DNA from: Bacillota bacterium
Lineage (GTDB): Bacteria > Bacillota > Sulfobacillia > JAJZYS01 > JAJYTV01
Assembly (NCBI GenBank): GCA_021810725.1
Contig: JAJZIE010000004.1
Location: forward strand, 1-31,468
Length of the DNA: 31,468 bases
Direction: 5' to 3'
The notes beneath the pieces were generated by a model, which had not been told where the DNA came from, did not search any database, and saw only the letters and a program-made list of their open reading frames with translations. A program made the translations under genes and the position numbers. Shown piece after piece: positions 24,524 to 31,468 of this stretch. How positions within the stretch are numbered: position 1 is the stretch's first letter; the number at the start of each line of letters is the position of its first letter.

Positions 24524-24716
24524 CCTTGCACCGACACGCCAAAAGGCGCCCGGTCCACCCTCCTCGCCTACCGCCTGCTCCATTCATGCTAGCCGAGCCC
24601 AGCGTCTGCCACAACCTCGAGGGTCTCCCGCACCATTGCGCCCAAGGCCCGCACGGCTCGTATGGCCCCTTCCCGAGTGGACCGATACTGCTGGTGTGGC
24701 CCGCCCCGGGCCAAGG

Positions 24717-24722
24717 TATAAT
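24717..24722 (+). promoter_or_regulatory. -10 element of a murJ promoter
   Basis: A perfect TATAAT lies 49 nt before the murJ ATG. No good -35 hexamer is seen at 16-18 bp. The downstream bases GAGGCGTG match those after the GH15 -10, which suggests a shared discriminator. Confidence 0.4.
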
Positions 24723-24771
24723 GAGGCGTGATGCAAGCGGTATGGCGGCCTTTGCGGCACGCGGCGGGTCG

Positions 24772-26355
24772 ATGAGCCGGCAGGCACAGAGCATCGGCAG
24801 AGCGGCGGCCATCGTCGGCGTGGCGATGGTCTTATCGCGTATCCTGGGCTTCTTCCGCAACTCCGCCATCGCCGCCCTGTTCGGCCAGGGCCTCGCGACC
24901 GACGCCTTCTACGCCGCCTACCTCGTGCCCGACACGATCTACCTGATCCTGATCGGCGGCGGCGTCTCATCCGCCTTCATCCCGGTCCTCACCCGCTACC
25001 TCTCCGAGGATCGCGAGGACGAGGTCTGGCGGGTCACGTCGATCGCGTTCAACGTCGTCGCGGTCGGTCTCGTCATAGTGCTCGGCCTCGGCATGCTGCT
25101 CGCGCCGTGGTACCTACACCTCATCCTGCCGGGTTTCGGTCCCCAAAAGCTCGCCCTGACGACGGAGCTCACGCGCATCACCCTCGCGAGCATCTTCTTT
25201 CATGGCCTCAACGGTGTCCTGATCGGCACCGAATATACCTACTCGAGCTTTCTCGGCACGGCCGTAGGGCCCCTCATCTACAACGTGGCCATCATCGTCG
25301 TCGGCATCATTCTGGCTGGTCCTTTCGGCATCGCCGCATTCGCCTGGTCGACCCTGATCGGGGCCTTCCTCAATTTTCTCGTCCAGGTCTGGGGCGTGTT
25401 GCGCCTTCACCCCCAGTACCTTCCGTCCCTGAATCTGCACCACGAGGGCATCCGCCGCATCTTCCGCCTGATGCTGCCGGTGGCGTTCGGCATGTCGCTC
25501 GCGCAGATCAACCTGCTCGTGAACCAGTCCTATCTCGCCTCCACCCTGCCGCAGGGCAGCGTCAACGCTCTGACCCTGGCGTCGAGGGTCGAGCTCGTGC
25601 CCGTCATGTTCGCCATCTCTGTCGGCATCACATTGCTGCCGAACCTGAGCCGACAGGCTGCCGCGCGCGACATGCAGGCCTTCAGACGGTCGTTCTCGGA
25701 CGCCTTGCGCATCGTCCTCTTCGTGACGATCCCGGCCTCGCTCGGCCTCCTGCTGCTGGCGGAGCCCATCGTGGAGGTGCTGTTCCAGCACGGCGCCTTC
25801 AACGGGACGGCGACGCTGGTCACGTCGAGCGCCCTCATCTACTACAGCGTAGGCATCACGGGCTACGCCGCCTACGAGATCCTCGCGCGGGCTTTCTACG
25901 CGCTAAGCGACACGCGCACGCCGGTCGTGATCGGCATGATCTCGCTCGTGGCGGGCATCATCCTGAACTTCCTTTTGGTCCATCTCTTCTCGGGCCCGCA
26001 CGGCGCGGGCGGGGAGCGCGGCCTGGCGCTCGCCTACTCCCTCACGGGCCTTCTGAACGCCTGGCTGCTGCTGAACGCCCTGCGCCGGCGCGCGGGACCG
26101 CTGCAGGGCCGGCGCACCGCCCGAACGGCGGTGCGGGCCCTGCTTGCCGGCGTCGGCATGGTTGCCGTCGTCTATCTGAGCGAGCATGTGACGCCATTCC
26201 TGATGTTCGGCCCGTCGCTCCTGCGTGGCCTGATTGAGCTTCTATGGCCGATGCTGGTCGGTGTCGCGGCCTACTTCGCCATCGCGCGCCTGCTTGGCGC
26301 GGAAGAAGTGGCGTGGCTCATGGGCATCATCGCGCGCCGCCTGCGCCGCGCCTGA
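24772..26355 (+). CDS. murJ: Lipid II flippase MurJ
   Basis: MurJ moves lipid II across the cytoplasmic membrane for peptidoglycan synthesis. The 527-residue protein has about 14 membrane helices and the MVF/MOP signatures: VLSRILGFFRNSAIAALFG near the N-terminus, TDAFYAAYLVPD, FIPVLTRYL, and later FQHGAFNGTAT and YEILARAFYALSDTRTPV. The ATG at 24772 was chosen because the preceding in-frame residues are unlike the family; a weak GGCGGG lies upstream. It is divergent from the glpX group. It ends one nucleotide from the stop of the convergent ABC permease, leaving no room for separate terminators. Confidence 0.93.
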   Translation: MSRQAQSIGRAAAIVGVAMVLSRILGFFRNSAIAALFGQGLATDAFYAAYLVPDTIYLILIGGGVSSAFIPVLTRYLSEDREDEVWRVTSIAFNVVAVGLVIVLGLGMLLAPWYLHLILPGFGPQKLALTTELTRITLASIFFHGLNGVLIGTEYTYSSFLGTAVGPLIYNVAIIVVGIILAGPFGIAAFAWSTLIGAFLNFLVQVWGVLRLHPQYLPSLNLHHEGIRRIFRLMLPVAFGMSLAQINLLVNQSYLASTLPQGSVNALTLASRVELVPVMFAISVGITLLPNLSRQAAARDMQAFRRSFSDALRIVLFVTIPASLGLLLLAEPIVEVLFQHGAFNGTATLVTSSALIYYSVGITGYAAYEILARAFYALSDTRTPVVIGMISLVAGIILNFLLVHLFSGPHGAGGERGLALAYSLTGLLNAWLLLNALRRRAGPLQGRRTARTAVRALLAGVGMVAVVYLSEHVTPFLMFGPSLLRGLIELLWPMLVGVAAYFAIARLLGAEEVAWLMGIIARRLRRA

Positions 26356-26356
26356 G

Positions 26357-27568
26357 CTATTCGCTGCGCAGAGCTTCCGCCGGCATGAGCCGCGAGGCGC
26401 GCAGTGCCGGCAGCACACCGAACACCGCGCCGACGGCCAGCGAAAAGGCGATCGCGAGCAGCACCGCGCCCGGTGTCAGCCCGGATGGCAGGCCCGCCAG
26501 GTGGCTGATGATCCGGCCCGCGAAAGCGGACAGCACGACTCCCACCAGACCGCCGAGCAGCGAGAGCACGATGGCCTCCGCGAGGAACTGCCACAGGATG
26601 TCGCCGTCCCGCGCACCGAGAGCCTTGCGGATGCCGATTTCGCGGAAGCGCTCCGTCACGGTGACGAGCATGATGTTCATGATGCCGATGCCGCCGACAA
26701 TCAGCGAAATCGCGGCGAGACCGCTGAGGAACGCCGTGATCACGCCAAGCGTCCGGTTGATCGACGTCAGCAGTTGGCTGTTCTTCATCACCTGAAAGTC
26801 CCTGAGCGCGTGGCGGTGGTCGAGGACGCGCGTCGCCGCGGCCGCCGCGGCAGCCACCTGCCCGTTGCTCCTCGCCTCGACCATGATCTGCGACACCTTG
26901 TCGAGGCCGGCGAGCGTGAGTCCCCGCGACACCGGCATGAAGACCGACTGGTTGGCCTGCAGGCTGAGCATGCCCTCCCCTTTGCGCAGGACGCCCGTGA
27001 CCATGAGGCGGGCCGAGCCGACCTGTACCTCCTGGCCGACGGGATTCTTCCTGTCACCGAACAGGGTCTTCGCGGCCGACGCTCCCAAGGCGACGCCTCG
27101 GCCCGTGAAGGCGCCCCGCGCAAAGGACAGCTGTTGCATCGGGAAGTAGCTGGCGGTCGTGCCGATCACGGAAACAGCGGCCAGGTCGCCATTGCCCATC
27201 GACACGGGCAACGGCAGCTGGCTGACCGGTGCCACCCGCCGGATCGACGGACTTTTCAGGGCCGCAATCGCGGCGCTGTCGCCGACCGTCAGGGTGCTGG
27301 GAACGCCGCCGGCCCCGAAGGGGGACGGGCCGCCGCCATGGAATGGATGCCCTCCGCCCGGCGAGCCGTTGCCCGGGCTTGCCGGCGAGATCGTGAAGAT
27401 GCTGGCGCCGACAGAGCGGAACTGGCCGCTGACGAAGTCGCGCACGGCCGTGCCGAGCGAGACCAGCGTGACCACGGCAAAGACGCCGATCACGATGCCG
27501 AGAGCGGTCAGGGCGCTGCGCGTGCGATGGCTCCAGATCGAGTCGAAGGCGATCCTGAACGCGTTCAT
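26357..27568 (-). CDS. MacB-type ABC transporter permease (FtsX-like)
   Basis: This 403-residue permease has the MacB layout: one N-terminal helix (about 18-40) with SALTALGIVIGVFAVV, a large extracytoplasmic domain, and three C-terminal helices (about 282-390) with VGGIGIMNIMLVTVTERFRE and GIRKALGAR. It ends with the family motif ALRASRLMPAEALR. In other bacteria such proteins are mechanotransmitters that export peptides or toxins or sense antimicrobials. Residues about 61-91 form an insertion rich in Gly, Pro, Ser and His just after helix 1. Its start overlaps the ATPase stop by 4 nt. No membrane-fusion protein gene is adjacent. Confidence 0.92.
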   Translation of the reverse strand: MNAFRIAFDSIWSHRTRSALTALGIVIGVFAVVTLVSLGTAVRDFVSGQFRSVGASIFTISPASPGNGSPGGGHPFHGGGPSPFGAGGVPSTLTVGDSAAIAALKSPSIRRVAPVSQLPLPVSMGNGDLAAVSVIGTTASYFPMQQLSFARGAFTGRGVALGASAAKTLFGDRKNPVGQEVQVGSARLMVTGVLRKGEGMLSLQANQSVFMPVSRGLTLAGLDKVSQIMVEARSNGQVAAAAAAATRVLDHRHALRDFQVMKNSQLLTSINRTLGVITAFLSGLAAISLIVGGIGIMNIMLVTVTERFREIGIRKALGARDGDILWQFLAEAIVLSLLGGLVGVVLSAFAGRIISHLAGLPSGLTPGAVLLAIAFSLAVGAVFGVLPALRASRLMPAEALRSE

Positions 27569-28329
27569 CCTCTGGCACCTTCCTCCCGGCGCCAGGCGAA
27601 GAGCCGATCCTCGACGGGGCGGTCCGCCACGACCAGGCCATCCTCGAGTTCCACCAGCCGCTGCGCGTGCCGCGCGACCAGGGGGTCGTGCGTGACGATG
27701 ATAACCGTCAGCCCGAGCGAGGCGTTCAGCTCCTGGAAGATGGCCAGCACGTCCCGGCCGGAGGAGCGGTCCAAGGCACCCGTCGGTTCGTCGGCGAGGA
27801 GCAGGTCCGGTCCCGGCGCCACGGCGCGCGCGATCGCGGCGCGCTGGGCCTGGCCGCCCGAAACCTGGTTCGGCAGGCGCTGCGCGAGATGACCGAGACC
27901 GACGCTGGCAAGGCTTTCAGCCGCCCGCCGGTGTCGCTCGGGTGCCGGCATGCGGGCGTAAGCCAGCGGCAGTTCGACGTTTTTCTGCAACGTCAGCCGC
28001 GGGATGAGGTGGATGGCCTGGAACACGAACGCGATGCGACGTCCGCGCAGCTGCGCCGCCTCACGCGAGCCGACGCGGCTCACGTCCCGGCCGCCCAGAC
28101 GATAGCTGCCCGCGGAGGGGCGGTCGAGCAGTCCCAGGATGTGCATCAAGGTGGACTTCCCGCTGCCCGAAGGACCCATCAGCGCGATCATCTCGCCGCT
28201 CCGCACGTCGAGATCCACACCTTGCAGCGCCTGCACGGCAGCGTCACCCTGACCGTAGCGGCGCACAAGGCCCCTCGCCTCAAGCAGGAGTTCCCGCTTC
28301 GAATTTTCCGGCGTCGCTGGCGTCGCCAT
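27565..28329 (-). CDS. ABC transporter ATP-binding protein (MacB/LolD type)
   Basis: This cytoplasmic ATPase powers the permease encoded directly downstream. The 254-residue protein has Walker A GPSGSGKS (52-59), the Q-loop in FVFQ (Gln104), signature VSGGQAQR (156-163), Walker B LLLADEPTGALD (176-187) and the switch histidine in IIVTHD (His214). The FVFQAIHLIPRLT segment is typical of the LolD/MacB subfamily. I chose the ATG at 28329, with GGAAGGGA upstream; the open frame continues to 28602 without family similarity. No regulator or two-component genes are adjacent, unlike bacitracin-resistance BceAB systems. Confidence 0.93.
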   Translation of the reverse strand: MATPATPENSKRELLLEARGLVRRYGQGDAAVQALQGVDLDVRSGEMIALMGPSGSGKSTLMHILGLLDRPSAGSYRLGGRDVSRVGSREAAQLRGRRIAFVFQAIHLIPRLTLQKNVELPLAYARMPAPERHRRAAESLASVGLGHLAQRLPNQVSGGQAQRAAIARAVAPGPDLLLADEPTGALDRSSGRDVLAIFQELNASLGLTVIIVTHDPLVARHAQRLVELEDGLVVADRPVEDRLFAWRREEGARG

Positions 28330-28628
28330 CGCGTCCCTTCCAAGGTTCCCCTTTCGCACGCAAACGCGAGAAGCCGCCCCTGGCGCAGCCGGCTTCCACC
28401 AAAAGCATGCCCAGCGGCGCCGCAAGTCTTCTCGATCGCGTCCACAGGGCGCGCGAGCCGGGCTCCCGCCCGCCGCCCTGGCCATATGTCTTCCGTTAAA
28501 TGATCCGGAGGCCGTACCAGCGGTTCTCAGACAGTCCGCGGCCGGGAGCGCACAGGCTAGAGATGGACGCTTGCAGGCGCACATCCCCTCGTCTATGCTC
28601 ATGCAGGAGAACGGAAGGAGCGATGCAG
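28330..28628. other. Divergent intergenic region of about 300 bp
   Basis: This lies between the ABC ATPase start (-) and the small + strand gene. I found no convincing promoter for the ABC pair and no RNA gene. A candidate promoter for the + strand gene is annotated within it. The rest is G+C-rich sequence with no repeat I could support. Confidence 0.5.
28571..28599 (+). promoter_or_regulatory. Candidate promoter of the small 61-residue gene
   Basis: TTGCAG (28571-28576) and TATGCT (28594-28599) are 17 bp apart, 29 nt before the preferred ATG. The spacing is ideal but both hexamers are only partial matches. Confidence 0.4.
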
Positions 28629-28814
28629 ATGTCCGACGCGAGGACCTTGCCGTATCCTCCTGACGCCGTCGAAATGATCAAGACGCTGCAGCGGGAGAAG
28701 GAAGTCCTGCTGGAGCGCGCCGCGAAGAAGCCGTACAAGCAGCGCAATCACATCATGCGGCGCGTGATCGCCATCGACGACCAGTTGGCGCGGCTCTACA
28801 CACCGAACCTCTGA
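28629..28814 (+). CDS. Small basic helical protein of unknown function
   Basis: I do not recognise this 61-residue protein. After a short Pro/Tyr-containing start (LPYPPDAVEMI) it is predicted as two charged helices: a Lys/Glu/Arg-rich first helix, the segment KKPYKQRNHIM, then a second helix ending DDQLARLYTPNL. No cysteines or membrane segment are present. GGAAGGAG lies 8 nt before this ATG; another ATG 6 nt upstream is too close to the site. Own promoter and terminator candidates flank it, supporting a real, independently expressed gene. RNA or nucleic-acid binding is possible from its charge, but that is speculation. Confidence 0.72.
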   Translation: MSDARTLPYPPDAVEMIKTLQREKEVLLERAAKKPYKQRNHIMRRVIAIDDQLARLYTPNL

Positions 28815-28834
28815 TCCCGCCATCATTGCCGAGA

Positions 28835-28865
28835 GACGAAGGCGCCCGCCGCGGGCGCCTTCGTC
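28835..28865 (+). terminator. Strong hairpin terminator after the small gene
   Basis: Perfect 14-bp arms GACGAAGGCGCCCG and CGGGCGCCTTCGTC flank a 3-nt loop, 20 nt after the stop. The following bases (GTTGCGG) lack a T run, so either the stem alone suffices or it works in combination with another factor. Confidence 0.6.
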
Positions 28866-28878
28866 GTTGCGGTCGCTC

Positions 28879-28911
28879 GCACTATGTCCCTCATAGTGCA
28901 ACGGCTATAAT
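28879..28911 (+). promoter_or_regulatory. kamA promoter region with operator-like inverted repeat
   Basis: A perfect TATAAT (28906-28911) stands 48 nt before the kamA start. Just upstream, covering where a -35 would be, is a perfect inverted repeat GCACTATG-5-CATAGTGC (28879-28899). There is no consensus -35. The layout fits activation or repression by a dimeric regulator. Confidence 0.5.
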
Positions 28912-28959
28912 GGGTGCACGCATCGGCCAACCGGGCGAGCGTCAAGGGGGCACACAGGC

Positions 28960-30330
28960 TTGGTCCAGCATGAACGGGCCACGACACGCAGTCAGTTGCA
29001 GCTGCCCAGGGGCACGCGGGCGCCAGCGTTCGCGAACGTCCCGGACGAGGAATGGCAGGACTGGCGCTGGCAGCTTACGCATCGTCTCAACAGCATCGCG
29101 GAACTCGCGGAGATCATCCACCTCACCCCGGAAGAGGAAGAGGGCATTCGCGCCAGCGGCATCCTCCGCCTCGACATCACCCCGTACTTCGCCTCGCTGA
29201 TCGACCCGGACGATCCCACCTGCCCGATCCGCCGCCAGGTGGTCCCGACCGGCCGCGAACTCGTCCCGTTCACGGCCGAGATGCGCGACTCGCTCGCCGA
29301 GGACCTGCACAGTCCGGTGCCGGGGCTCGTCCACCGCTATCCCGACCGGGTCCTGATGCTGATCACGACGCAGTGCGCAAGTTATTGCCGCTACTGCACG
29401 CGTTCGCGCATCGTGGGCGATCCGCACGCGAACTTCAGTCCGCAGGAGTTCGAGGCGCAACTCGACTACCTGCGTCGCACGCCGCAGGTGCGCGACGTGC
29501 TCCTAAGCGGCGGCGACCCTCTCGTCCTCAGCCCGAAGGTGCTCGAGCACGTGCTCTCGTCGCTGCGGGAGATTCCGCACATCGAGATCATCCGCATCGG
29601 GTCGCGCGTTCCGATCTTCCTGCCGCAGCGGATCACAACGGAACTTGCGGAGATGCTGGGCAAGTACCACCCGCTCTGGATGAACATCCACGTCAACCAC
29701 CCGAAGGAGCTGACTCCGGAGGTCGAGGACGCGCTGGACCGCCTGAGCCGCGCCGGCATCCCGCTCGGCTCGCAGTCCGTGCTGCTGCGCGGCATCAACG
29801 ACCATCCCGTCATCATGCACAAGCTGATGCGCGAGCTGACCCGCTGCCGGGTGCGGCCCTACTACGTCTACCAGTGCGACGAGGTGCACGGAGCCGGCCA
29901 CTTCCGCACCACGGTGGCCAAGGGCATCGAGATCATGGAGTCGCTGCGCGGCCATATGTCCGGCTACGCCGTCCCGACCTACGTGGTCGACCTGCCCGGG
30001 GGCGGCGGCAAGGTGCCGGTCGGACCGAACTACCTCCTGGCGCAGGGCTCGAATCGGGTCGTTCTGCGCAACTTCGAGGGTTACATCGGCACGTACACCG
30101 AACCCGAAGACTACCAGGGTCCCGACATGGCCGTGCCTGAGGAATGGGTCTGGGCCGAGCCGGGCCAGAGGGGCGTCGCGGGCCTTTTGGCCGGTGAGGA
30201 ACTCGCGATCGCGCCCCAGGACTTCGACGCGGTGCACCGGCGCGGCGGAACGCAGCACCGCCTGAACCTCGACAAGGACAAGTGGACGCCGCGGGGTGTC
30301 GGGCGCGGGGCGGTTCCACACGGCGGCTAA
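28960..30330 (+). CDS. kamA: L-lysine 2,3-aminomutase (radical SAM/PLP enzyme)
   Basis: KamA converts L-lysine to L-beta-lysine using a [4Fe-4S] cluster, SAM and pyridoxal phosphate. The 456-residue protein has the cluster motif CASYCRYC (Cys139, Cys143, Cys146), SGGDPLVL (183-190), and the PLP lysine in PGGGGKVPV (Lys351). The acidic residues that bind the substrate amino group in clostridial lysine aminomutase are present: Asp307 (YQCDEV) and Asp344 (VVDLPG). Glutamate aminomutase differs at these positions, so lysine is the likely substrate. TTG at 28960 is chosen because AAGGGGG lies 9 nt upstream. No beta-lysine acetyltransferase (ablB) or yodP-type neighbour is visible, so its pathway is unclear. 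Confidence 0.93.
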   Translation: MVQHERATTRSQLQLPRGTRAPAFANVPDEEWQDWRWQLTHRLNSIAELAEIIHLTPEEEEGIRASGILRLDITPYFASLIDPDDPTCPIRRQVVPTGRELVPFTAEMRDSLAEDLHSPVPGLVHRYPDRVLMLITTQCASYCRYCTRSRIVGDPHANFSPQEFEAQLDYLRRTPQVRDVLLSGGDPLVLSPKVLEHVLSSLREIPHIEIIRIGSRVPIFLPQRITTELAEMLGKYHPLWMNIHVNHPKELTPEVEDALDRLSRAGIPLGSQSVLLRGINDHPVIMHKLMRELTRCRVRPYYVYQCDEVHGAGHFRTTVAKGIEIMESLRGHMSGYAVPTYVVDLPGGGGKVPVGPNYLLAQGSNRVVLRNFEGYIGTYTEPEDYQGPDMAVPEEWVWAEPGQRGVAGLLAGEELAIAPQDFDAVHRRGGTQHRLNLDKDKWTPRGVGRGAVPHGG

Positions 30331-30337
30331 CGGCGGA

Positions 30338-30343
30338 TAGAAT
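30338..30343 (+). promoter_or_regulatory. -10 element of a GH15 gene promoter
   Basis: TAGAAT lies 32 nt before the GTG start, just after the kamA stop, without a clear -35. The 14 bases from here match 12 of those at the murJ -10 (TATAATGAGGCGTG versus TAGAATAAGGCGTG). Confidence 0.35.
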
Positions 30344-30374
30344 AAGGCGTGCAAGCCGTCAGAGGGGGACCAGA

Positions 30375-31468
30375 GTGAAACAGTTCTACGGCCTGCTCTC
30401 AAACGGTCAGACCGCGGCACTAGTCGCTCCCGACGCCTCGATCGACTGGCTCGCCTTTCCCGACTTCGACAGCGACGCGGTGTTCTGCAGGATCCTCGAC
30501 CCTCTGGCCGGAGGCTTCATGTCCCTCAGGCCCGAGTCCCACTTCCGCACCGACCAGGCCTACCTCCCGGGCAGCGTCGTGCTGGAGACGCGGCTGCGCA
30601 CCCCGTCGGGCGTCGCGACGATCGACGACTACCTCGTCATCGGAAGGATGGAGTTGCGACGCTTCGTGCGCAGCGAAGTGCCGCTCGTGCTCGAGTGCCA
30701 GCCCCGCTTTGGCTACGGCCAGTCGCTCGGTGCCCTGCAGCAGGTGCAGGACGGACTCCTCTGGCGCAATCCGCACGGTGGAGACGCCCTGCTTCTCGCC
30801 CTGCACGGCCCGAGGCCCCGGCGCATCGGCCGTGAGCAGTGGCTCCTGCCGCCTGGCGAGCATGAGGTGGCTCTCCTCTACACGCCGGACTTCGCCAAGG
30901 AGCAGGACGAGTTCACGTCCCCCGAGGGCGATCCCTTGGAGCATCTCGAAGACGCCTTGCGCTTCTGGCGTCAGGCGCCGATGCCGGAGGGTGTGCCGGA
31001 GCTGCAGCAGCACTTCGAGCGTTCGGTCCTGACCATGCGTGCCCTCACCGTGCGAACCACGGGGGCGGTTCTGGCCGCGCCCACCACAAGCCTCCCCGAG
31101 CAGATCGGCGGCGGGCGGAACTGGGATTACCGCTTCGTCTGGGTGCGGGACTCCGCCTACGCCGCGGAGGCCTTTCTCCTTTGTGGGGACGTCCTCGCGG
31201 CCCGACGGCTGATCGAGTTCCTCCTGAGCGCCGTGCAGATGACCGGCAAGCCGTTCGTGAGCCCGTTCCTGCGCGGGGACGGCAACTTCAGTCTGGGCGA
31301 GCGCGAGCTTGGCTGGCTCTCCGGTCACCGCCAGAGCCTGCCCGTCCGCGTCGGCAACGCCGCGTCGGCCCAGCTCCAGCTCGACATCGAAGGCGATCTG
31401 CTCTGGGCCCTCTGGCGCTACGTGCAGGAGACGGGCGACTGGAACCTGCCGCGCGGCTACTGGTGGGC
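30375..31468 (+). CDS. Glycoside hydrolase family 15 protein, glucoamylase/trehalase-like (3' truncated)
   Basis: The frame runs open to the right edge and encodes the first 364 residues of a GH15 enzyme, usually about 600-650 long, with an N-terminal beta domain and an (alpha/alpha)6 barrel. Diagnostic segments are IDWLAFPDFDSDAVFC near the N-terminus, NWDYRFVWVRDSAYAAEAF (from Asn249), and RELGWLSGHRQSLPVRVGN with the QLQLDIEGDLLWA stretch. The catalytic glutamates lie beyond the window. No signal peptide is seen, so it is probably cytoplasmic and may act on trehalose or storage or maltodextrin glucans; these cannot be told apart here. GTG at 30375 follows GAGGGGGA at 6 nt. Confidence 0.92.
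   Translation, partial: MKQFYGLLSNGQTAALVAPDASIDWLAFPDFDSDAVFCRILDPLAGGFMSLRPESHFRTDQAYLPGSVVLETRLRTPSGVATIDDYLVIGRMELRRFVRSEVPLVLECQPRFGYGQSLGALQQVQDGLLWRNPHGGDALLLALHGPRPRRIGREQWLLPPGEHEVALLYTPDFAKEQDEFTSPEGDPLEHLEDALRFWRQAPMPEGVPELQQHFERSVLTMRALTVRTTGAVLAAPTTSLPEQIGGGRNWDYRFVWVRDSAYAAEAFLLCGDVLAARRLIEFLLSAVQMTGKPFVSPFLRGDGNFSLGERELGWLSGHRQSLPVRVGNAASAQLQLDIEGDLLWALWRYVQETGDWNLPRGYWW

Noticed and set aside
26234..27892. A 552-codon + strand frame opposite the ABC permease
   Set aside because: It begins inside murJ in another frame and has no domain; the - strand carries FtsX-type and ABC motifs.

Overview
The window looks like a chromosomal housekeeping stretch of a high-G+C member of the Bacillota (Firmicutes). 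G+C is roughly two thirds by eye and was not computed. The main evidence is gene order. On the minus strand it reads glpX, rpmE, prfA, prmC, ywlC/tsaC, ywlE-rpiB, ywlG, then atpIBEFHAGDC, ywmB and murA. From memory this follows the Bacillus subtilis block from ywjI to ywmB/murAA. Several usual members are absent from their places: rho, tdk, spoIIR, glyA, upp and spoIID. The genus cannot be fixed from the sequence; relatives of Symbiobacterium, Thermaerobacter or Sulfobacillus would fit.

Layout. Positions 1-3933 (+) hold a left-truncated acyl-CoA ligase, an alpha/beta hydrolase and an aldehyde-dehydrogenase-like protein that lacks two canonical catalytic residues. Positions 3951-14004 (-) hold a secreted GH18 hydrolase, murA, a YwmB-like protein and the complete nine-gene F1Fo ATP synthase operon, with a strong sigma-A-type promoter and a structured leader at 14005-14209. 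Positions 14284-16469 (-) hold wecB and wecA/tagO for cell-wall polymer priming, behind a promoter with a perfect palindrome in its spacer. Positions 16603-22239 (-) are a tightly overlapping run of nucleotide-metabolism and translation genes: Nudix, RF1, the RF1 methyltransferase PrmC, Sua5-type TsaC, a phosphatase-isomerase fusion, YwlG, dCMP deaminase and a MazG-like protein. Positions 22293-24523 (-) hold rpmE, a MntP-like exporter, class II fructose-bisphosphatase and a small membrane protein. Positions 24772-26355 (+) encode MurJ. Positions 26357-28329 (-) are a MacB-type ABC pair. Positions 28629-31468 (+) hold a small unknown gene, lysine 2,3-aminomutase and a right-truncated GH15 glycosidase.

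How the genes work together. MurA, WecA, WecB and MurJ supply or move cell-envelope precursors. PrmC modifies the GGQ glutamine of the RF1 encoded just upstream. Sua5/TsaC makes the tRNA t6A precursor. The ATP synthase supplies energy. No mobile element, CRISPR array, tRNA or rRNA was recognised. I found no clearly novel multi-gene system. The points most worth a second look are the YwlE-RpiB fusion, the catalytically altered aldehyde dehydrogenase, the attenuator-like atp leader, operator-like palindromes at wecA and kamA, and an apparent AUC start codon on mntP.
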